Origin: Salinimicrobium nanhaiense
GTDB lineage: Bacteria > Bacteroidota > Bacteroidia > Flavobacteriales > Flavobacteriaceae
DNA length: 64,000 bases
NCBI GenBank assembly: GCA_012038135.1
Contig: JAAVJQ010000006.1
Location: 124,001-188,000 of the forward strand
Reading direction: 5' to 3'
The stretch's first letter is position 1. The number at the start of each line of letters is the position of its first letter. A model generated the notes under the pieces. That model made no database searches and was not told where the DNA came from. It was given only the letters and a program-made list of their open reading frames with translations. The translations under genes and the position numbers were made by a program. Positions 59,504 to 64,000 of this stretch are shown here, one piece after another.

Positions 59504-59511
59504 TACATTTG
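59504..59511 (+). promoter_or_regulatory. -7 box of the DUF2914 gene
   Basis: TACATTTG fits TAnnTTTG and lies 14 bp before the ATG, which predicts a very short leader. Confidence 0.55.
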
Positions 59512-59525
59512 GCGCTCAATATATT

Positions 59526-60641
59526 ATGAGAAGAGCTTTAGTAAAATATAGAAATAGTGGTTTTGGAAGGTTTGTTTTTCGCAATCAAAAGTACGCTCCC
59601 ATTCTTTTTTTTATGGGGGGTTTTATTTTTGATACGTTGACCTTAGGGCGAATTGACCGGGTTTATGACACGGTGGTACTTTGCTCGCATATGACCTTTT
59701 TATCCATAACGCTTTATTTATATAATACAGTAGATGAAGCCAGGTGGGAAGGTACTTTTATCAGACGTTATTCCGAATATTTTCCGCTACTCATACAATT
59801 CTTCTTTGGCGCACTTTCAAGTGCTTTTGTCATCTATTTTTTCAGAAGTGTGTCCATGTCAAAAACTATGTTTTTTTTCATACTGCTGGTTCTGCTCTTA
59901 TTTGCAAACGAGTTTCTTAGAAAGAAAATCTCCAATAAATACCTTCAGTTTAGTATTTATTTTTTTATAAGTTTTACCTTTTTCGCCTTTATGATTCCCA
60001 CGCTGATCAAGGAAATGAATACCTTTATTTTTTTCATTTCCGGACTTGTAAGTTTGGGAAGTACGTTAGCACTCGTCAGGTTTATTTACAGATCAAGCCC
60101 GGGCACAAGAGCCGAGATAAGTCTGAAAAAACTGATCAGTCTTATCCTTTCTATCTATATAACGATTAATGTTTTTTACACTTTCAATCTTATTCCCCCG
60201 GTCCCGCTGGCTATGGATACCGGGTTGGTGGCTCATGATGTACATCGAAAAAATAACGAATACTTCGTTACTTACGAGAAGAATCCATGGTATGTATTCT
60301 GGCGTAAACATGACACCAATTTTCATCGTCAGGCAGGTCAAAGAGTTTACGTGTTCACTTCTGTCTTTGCACCTACAGATTTAAAAAAGTCCATTTTTCA
60401 TAGATGGAAATGGTACAATCCCGAAACCGGGAAATGGGAAATAACTGATGACATTAGCTTTAAAGTTACCGGTGGGCGTGATCTTGGTTTCCGTGGATAT
60501 ACTCATAAAAACAACCTTAAGGAAGGCCAATGGAAAGTTGATGTAATTACAGAAGAGGAACTGGTACTTGGTGTTGTGGATTTTGTGATTAAAAACACTT
60601 CTGAACCTCATAAAGAAGGAATGGTAAAGAAATCATTTTAA
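59526..60641 (+). CDS. membrane protein with C-terminal DUF2914 domain
   Basis: A 371-residue protein with about seven hydrophobic segments in the first 225 residues (first at PILFFMGGFIFDTLTL, then FFFGALSSAFVIYFF and others), followed by a soluble domain (about residues 245-365) of DUF2914 type: VYVFTSVFAPTDL, HRWKWYNPETGKWE, GYTHKNNLKEGQWKVDV. The soluble part should face the periplasm. No function is established for the domain. It stands alone before the potassium channel gene. Confidence 0.82.
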   Translation: MRRALVKYRNSGFGRFVFRNQKYAPILFFMGGFIFDTLTLGRIDRVYDTVVLCSHMTFLSITLYLYNTVDEARWEGTFIRRYSEYFPLLIQFFFGALSSAFVIYFFRSVSMSKTMFFFILLVLLLFANEFLRKKISNKYLQFSIYFFISFTFFAFMIPTLIKEMNTFIFFISGLVSLGSTLALVRFIYRSSPGTRAEISLKKLISLILSIYITINVFYTFNLIPPVPLAMDTGLVAHDVHRKNNEYFVTYEKNPWYVFWRKHDTNFHRQAGQRVYVFTSVFAPTDLKKSIFHRWKWYNPETGKWEITDDISFKVTGGRDLGFRGYTHKNNLKEGQWKVDVITEEELVLGVVDFVIKNTSEPHKEGMVKKSF

Positions 60642-60844
60642 CAACTGTTTCCTCAATACTATTTTTTATTATCCACTGAAAGTTACGAACTATTCGTTGC
60701 CGACGGGGACCTGGAATTATCGCTTTTTCCGGGCCCAACTTTTTTACCTGAATTTTATTCAGTAAACTCGTGTTTAATAAGATTCCTGACAGAAATAAGT
60801 TCGGGACGGGAGTAAAAACCATTCCTTTAAATTCATTTTTACAT

Positions 60845-62474
60845 ATGCGAACCGATCTGAAAAAAAGAATAGCCGTAGCAGCTCTCTTAGTTACTGGAAT
60901 AATTCTGATATATGCGGGGATATTCTTGTGGTCCATGGCCTTCTTTGAAAATCGCGATTTAAGCTTTGCACAGTCACTACAAGTCGTTGTCGAGTCTTTG
61001 ACAACAAGTGGGTATGGGGGATTTGCCCCCTGGGAGAGTGACTTCTTAAATTACTTCGTTCTCATCATGAACCTGACAGGGGTGGTTTTGGTCTTTGTGG
61101 CTTTCCCGGTTTTTTTTTCTTCCTTTTTTACAGAATGCACTTGAAAAATCTCCACCAACGAAAATTTCTAAAACAAACCACGTAATCATATGTTCTTATT
61201 CAGCTAACGCTGAAGTATTGATCAAGGAGCTTGTGTCCCGAAACCAGGATTATGTAATTATAGAATCTGGTGAAGAAATGGCAAAAGAGCTTTTTAGCTC
61301 AGGATTAGAGGTAATGATTGGCAATCCCGAGTTAGAATCGACTTTGGAAGCTGCCAATTTGAAACAAGCAAAGGCCGTTGTACTAAACTCGACCACCCAC
61401 AAAAATATAAGTATCATATTCTCTATAAAGAATCTCAATAAATCTGTAAAAAAAATTGCGGTTGTTGAAGATGAAGAGATGGAAACTTATCATAAACTAG
61501 CCGGGGCAGACAGTACCATTTCCCCAAGACAGTTGATTGGAAAAAGTCTTGCTGTCCAGGTTCCTGCCATTTCGATCAATGACAGTGTCGAGATTGATAA
61601 TACTGTTGAACTTGTCGAAATTGACATAGAGGAAGGAAGTGAACTTTGTAACAAATCCATTGGTGAGATTCATTTACTGGACCGGTATAACATAAACATA
61701 ATCGGTGCATGGCAAAACGGGGAGTTCCGGAGCCCTGTATCTCCCGGTTTGATCTTAAAATTTAAACTTCGTTTATTGGTTGCAGGAGATAAGAATGATC
61801 TTGCGAAGCTCAGTAAGAGGGCGGAAGCGACCATCCGGCGTTTTAATAAGAATAAAGTATTGATTGTGGGGTATGGTGTGTCTGGTAAGGCTGCATGTAG
61901 TGTATTGGAAACAAAAAATATTGAAGTCAGGGTCATAGACATTCGTGATAAGGAAGGTGTAAACATTGTTGGTGACATTCGGGAAGCTGAAACCTTTCAA
62001 CAAGCCGAAATCAATGATGCAGCGGCGGTTATCATTACCATTCAGGACGATACAATCGCCCTTTTCGCCACCCTCTTAGCCCGAAGTATGAACAGTAAAA
62101 CACACATCATCGTGCGGGCTAATAATATTGACAATGTCAAAAAATTGTATGATGCAGGTGCCGATTATGTTCAATCCCTTGCAACCGTGAGCGGAAGGAT
62201 GCTGGCTTCCCATATTTTTGAAGATGAAACATCATTAGCGGCTGAAAAACAGATCAACCTTGTCCAATTGCCGGCGGGAAAATTATCGGGAACTACACTG
62301 GCAAAAAGCGACGTACGGGCTAAAACAGGATGCACAATACTGGCAGTGATTAGGGAAGGAAATAAAATCACCACTTTGGATCCCAGGGAATTTAGATTTC
62401 GGCAACAGGATGATGTTATAGTTGCCGGAACTGACGCCAGCATCCGGAAGTTTGAGGAAATGTACATCAACTGA
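60845..62474 (+). pseudogene. K+ channel with two RCK domains, frameshifted at a run of nine T
   Basis: The first frame (ATG at 60845; a GTG at 60770 is possible) encodes one membrane helix, a pore with filter TTSGYGGF and part of the second helix, then leaves frame in T9 at 61110-61118. Removing one T restores VFFLPFLQNALEKSP and a frame of about 540 residues. The remainder has two RCK units (TrkA-N then TrkA-C each): VIICSYSANAEVLIKEL and later VLIVGYGVSGKAACSVLE are the nucleotide-binding strands. The protein would be a ligand-gated K+ channel of Kch/TrkA-linked type. The filter differs from the usual TVGYGD. It is either a real frameshift, reversible slippage or an assembly error. Confidence 0.75.
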
Positions 62475-63069
62475 AATAGATATCATTACTCTTTAAAAGA
62501 GCCTAACTTTAAAAAATAGATGGTTTTGTTATGTCGTATTGCTCGCAAGCATAACTCCATTCTACTCACTAACGGCTGCCCAAAATCCTTGGTCAATTCG
62601 ATTTCTATGACAAAACCAAACGATTTTGGTAATATGTTTTGTTCTTGATCAATTTTGAGGGGTAATCCAGGTACACGGCCTTTATAACATTAAAAGAAAC
62701 TTACAAATATTACCGAATATTTAATCTTTGATAATTTCGCCGTGAGCTCACCGGTAATCTCCCCCGTAATCTCTCCACAATTTACTTAGTTATTTCACCA
62801 GTGAGTTCTCTGATATTTCCAGTGAGGCTGATTAATATCTTTGGTTTCTGTTTTTTGTATCACTTCAAGGAGAGGAGAGAGGAGACAAACGGCACGGCCT
62901 TTCATAAACCCGACAAGACGTTTTAAAGTTTAAAAAAAAAGTTAAAAATTTTTATTTGGTAAAAATTTATTTTTCTAAATTTAGAAATTATTTAACAGGA
63001 GTATCCCTACACTTCGAACTTTATAAGTAGCACTCTGTACTGTCCTTTCTACTTCTCAACTCCCTCTCA
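62475..63069. other. 595-bp intergenic region with coding scraps
   Basis: On the minus strand at about 62690-62860, pieces in two frames read ISLTGNIRELTGEITK and GEITGEITGELTAKLSK. The GEIT/GELT repeats resemble the linker of AlbA_2-domain ATP-binding proteins, so this could be a decayed tail of one. A palindrome GTGAGCTCAC lies at 62742-62751. A promoter for the TPR gene probably lies in the AT-rich 62935-63000 part. No intact gene is seen. Confidence 0.4.
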
Positions 63070-64000
63070 ATGAAAAGATTTACTTTTTTATTCATCCTGT
63101 TGTGTCCTTTTTTTATGCCGGCACAGGAAAAAATTCCTTTTATAGATGCAACCGAGATACTCCAACTTGCTGCCAAAGCGGGAAGTGAAGGTGATTATGA
63201 AAAAGGTCTCGAACTCATCAATCGCATTCATCCCAAAGATTCTCTTTACTGTATTTCTCTTGTGCCAAAATCTTACTATCTCCTCAATACCAATAAGCTG
63301 GAAGAGGCCGTTAAAGTAGCAGAATTGGGACTTACCCGCGATTGTGGTACCACCAATCTTGCATTTCACATCAACAAAGTAGTGGGATACATAAACGGAG
63401 ATCAACATGCGAAAGCTCTGGAAGCGGTTGAAGAAGGATTAAAGGAATTTCCCCACAGTTTTAAGCTGTGGTATAACAAAGGTCTCACTTTGGAAAGGTC
63501 AGGCAAAACAGTCGAAGCCGTGGCGGCTTATCAACACACAGTATTGCTTAATCCGTCCTATGCGCCACCGCATTTACGCCTGGGGAATGTTAATTACAAA
63601 CAGGAACTCACCGCCCAGGCATTGATGTGCTTTAATATGTACCTGCTGCTCAACCCCGATGGTAGCGACTCCTTTGAGGTACTGAATGATCTCAATGAGC
63701 TGGTGCGCGTAAAAAATCCTAATTCTGCCAACCGCGATCTAAAATTATCTCCCGATGAGAAGTCCTTTGAGGAGCTAAATCTGCTCCTGGACAACCGGCT
63801 AGCACTCAATGAGCAGTATAAGGTGGAATCGAAACTCGAAATTGCACTTACTAAACAGAACCATTTATTACTGTCTCAACTGGCGACCTATGAAGGGGCA
63901 GCAGGTTTTTGGGATAAGGTGTATGTGCCTTTATTTAAATGGATAACGAATAATAATGGCTTCAATGAATTTATGAATGTAATCGCATACTCCATCGAGA
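63070..64000 (+). CDS. TPR-repeat protein, 5' part only (runs off the window)
   Basis: An open frame from ATG at 63070 to the last base of the window, at least 310 residues, without a stop. It starts with a signal peptide (MKRFTFLFILLCPFFMPAQ) and goes into TPR-like helix pairs: LAAKAGSEGDYEKGLELI, YYLLNTNKLEEAVKVAELG, LEAVEEGLKEFPHSFKLWYNKG and VEAVAAYQHTVLLNPSYAPPHLRLG. It is therefore a secreted or periplasmic protein-interaction protein; the rest of the sequence and any other domain are outside the window. Function cannot be named. Confidence 0.8.
   Translation, partial: MKRFTFLFILLCPFFMPAQEKIPFIDATEILQLAAKAGSEGDYEKGLELINRIHPKDSLYCISLVPKSYYLLNTNKLEEAVKVAELGLTRDCGTTNLAFHINKVVGYINGDQHAKALEAVEEGLKEFPHSFKLWYNKGLTLERSGKTVEAVAAYQHTVLLNPSYAPPHLRLGNVNYKQELTAQALMCFNMYLLLNPDGSDSFEVLNDLNELVRVKNPNSANRDLKLSPDEKSFEELNLLLDNRLALNEQYKVESKLEIALTKQNHLLLSQLATYEGAAGFWDKVYVPLFKWITNNNGFNEFMNVIAYSIE

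Noticed and set aside
63088-63408. 106-codon minus-strand frame at the right end
   Set aside because: It lies opposite the TPR gene, whose frame has a signal peptide and repeat structure.

Overview
The window looks like chromosomal DNA of a member of the Bacteroidota, most likely Flavobacteriaceae (a Gramella/Christiangramia/Salegentibacter-like genome; inference). The grounds are the family content (DUF4494, a PG0541-family transporter-associated protein, short lipoprotein signals ending in SC, a GLDSORF-poor AT-rich intergenic style), the -7 boxes of the TAnnTTTG type in front of several genes, and the absence of strong Shine-Dalgarno sequences. No rRNA, tRNA, phage, complete insertion sequence or CRISPR array was seen. 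Family names are assigned from motifs read by eye; no database search was run.

Layout. 1-2.3 kb: a decayed left edge, then a NhaC-superfamily transporter behind an S-box-like (SAM-clan) leader, which makes it a candidate methionine transporter. 2.3-7.3 kb: an S41 peptidase lipoprotein, a run of 19 TTGCTAA heptamers, a SatD/DUF3307 operon behind three equally spaced operator-like sites, a zinc-ribbon membrane protein and a CDGSH iron-sulfur protein. 7.3-19.4 kb: a 1740-residue hybrid sensor kinase, a TonB-like protein followed by a second heptamer array, an exonuclease/GIY-YIG nuclease, a decayed ScyD/ScyE-like gene, a lipoprotein sugar dehydrogenase and a DUF4494 protein. 19.5-31.3 kb: a calcium-type P-ATPase, a TolC/adaptor/RND efflux operon with its PG0541 partner, gamma-glutamyltransferase, and a small membrane protein/XRE regulator pair. 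31.3-33.3 kb: a palindrome cluster, a RecD-like helicase and two decayed gene scraps.

The metabolic centre is 33.3-52.7 kb: about 19 kb devoted to molybdenum hydroxylases. One five-gene operon encodes a PaoABC-like three-subunit enzyme plus a two-subunit IorAB-like enzyme. A second operon of 13 genes starts with another IorAB pair and continues with a ModE-like regulator, a cysteine desulfurase, XdhC, a MobA/MocA-like nucleotidyltransferase, MoaD, MoeB-rhodanese, MoaE, a MoaC-MoaB fusion, MoaA, MoeA and a TSUP-family permease. Together these can make molybdopterin, load molybdenum, add cytidine (inferred), sulfurate the metal and insert it into the oxidases. A spermidine-synthase-like gene sits between the two operons on the other strand.

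52.7-64 kb is a looser region: a thioesterase, three NAD(P)-linked oxidoreductases, a Fic AMP-transferase-like protein with two palindromes at its start codon, a frameshifted methyltransferase, a DUF2914 membrane protein, a K+ channel/RCK gene broken at a run of nine T, and the start of a TPR protein that leaves the window. Several frameshifts and scraps lie here and at 15.7 and 33 kb. The observations I would check first are the heptamer arrays that begin at stop codons in the same orientation, the satD operator triplet, the compact SAM-clan leader, and the T9 frameshift in the channel gene.
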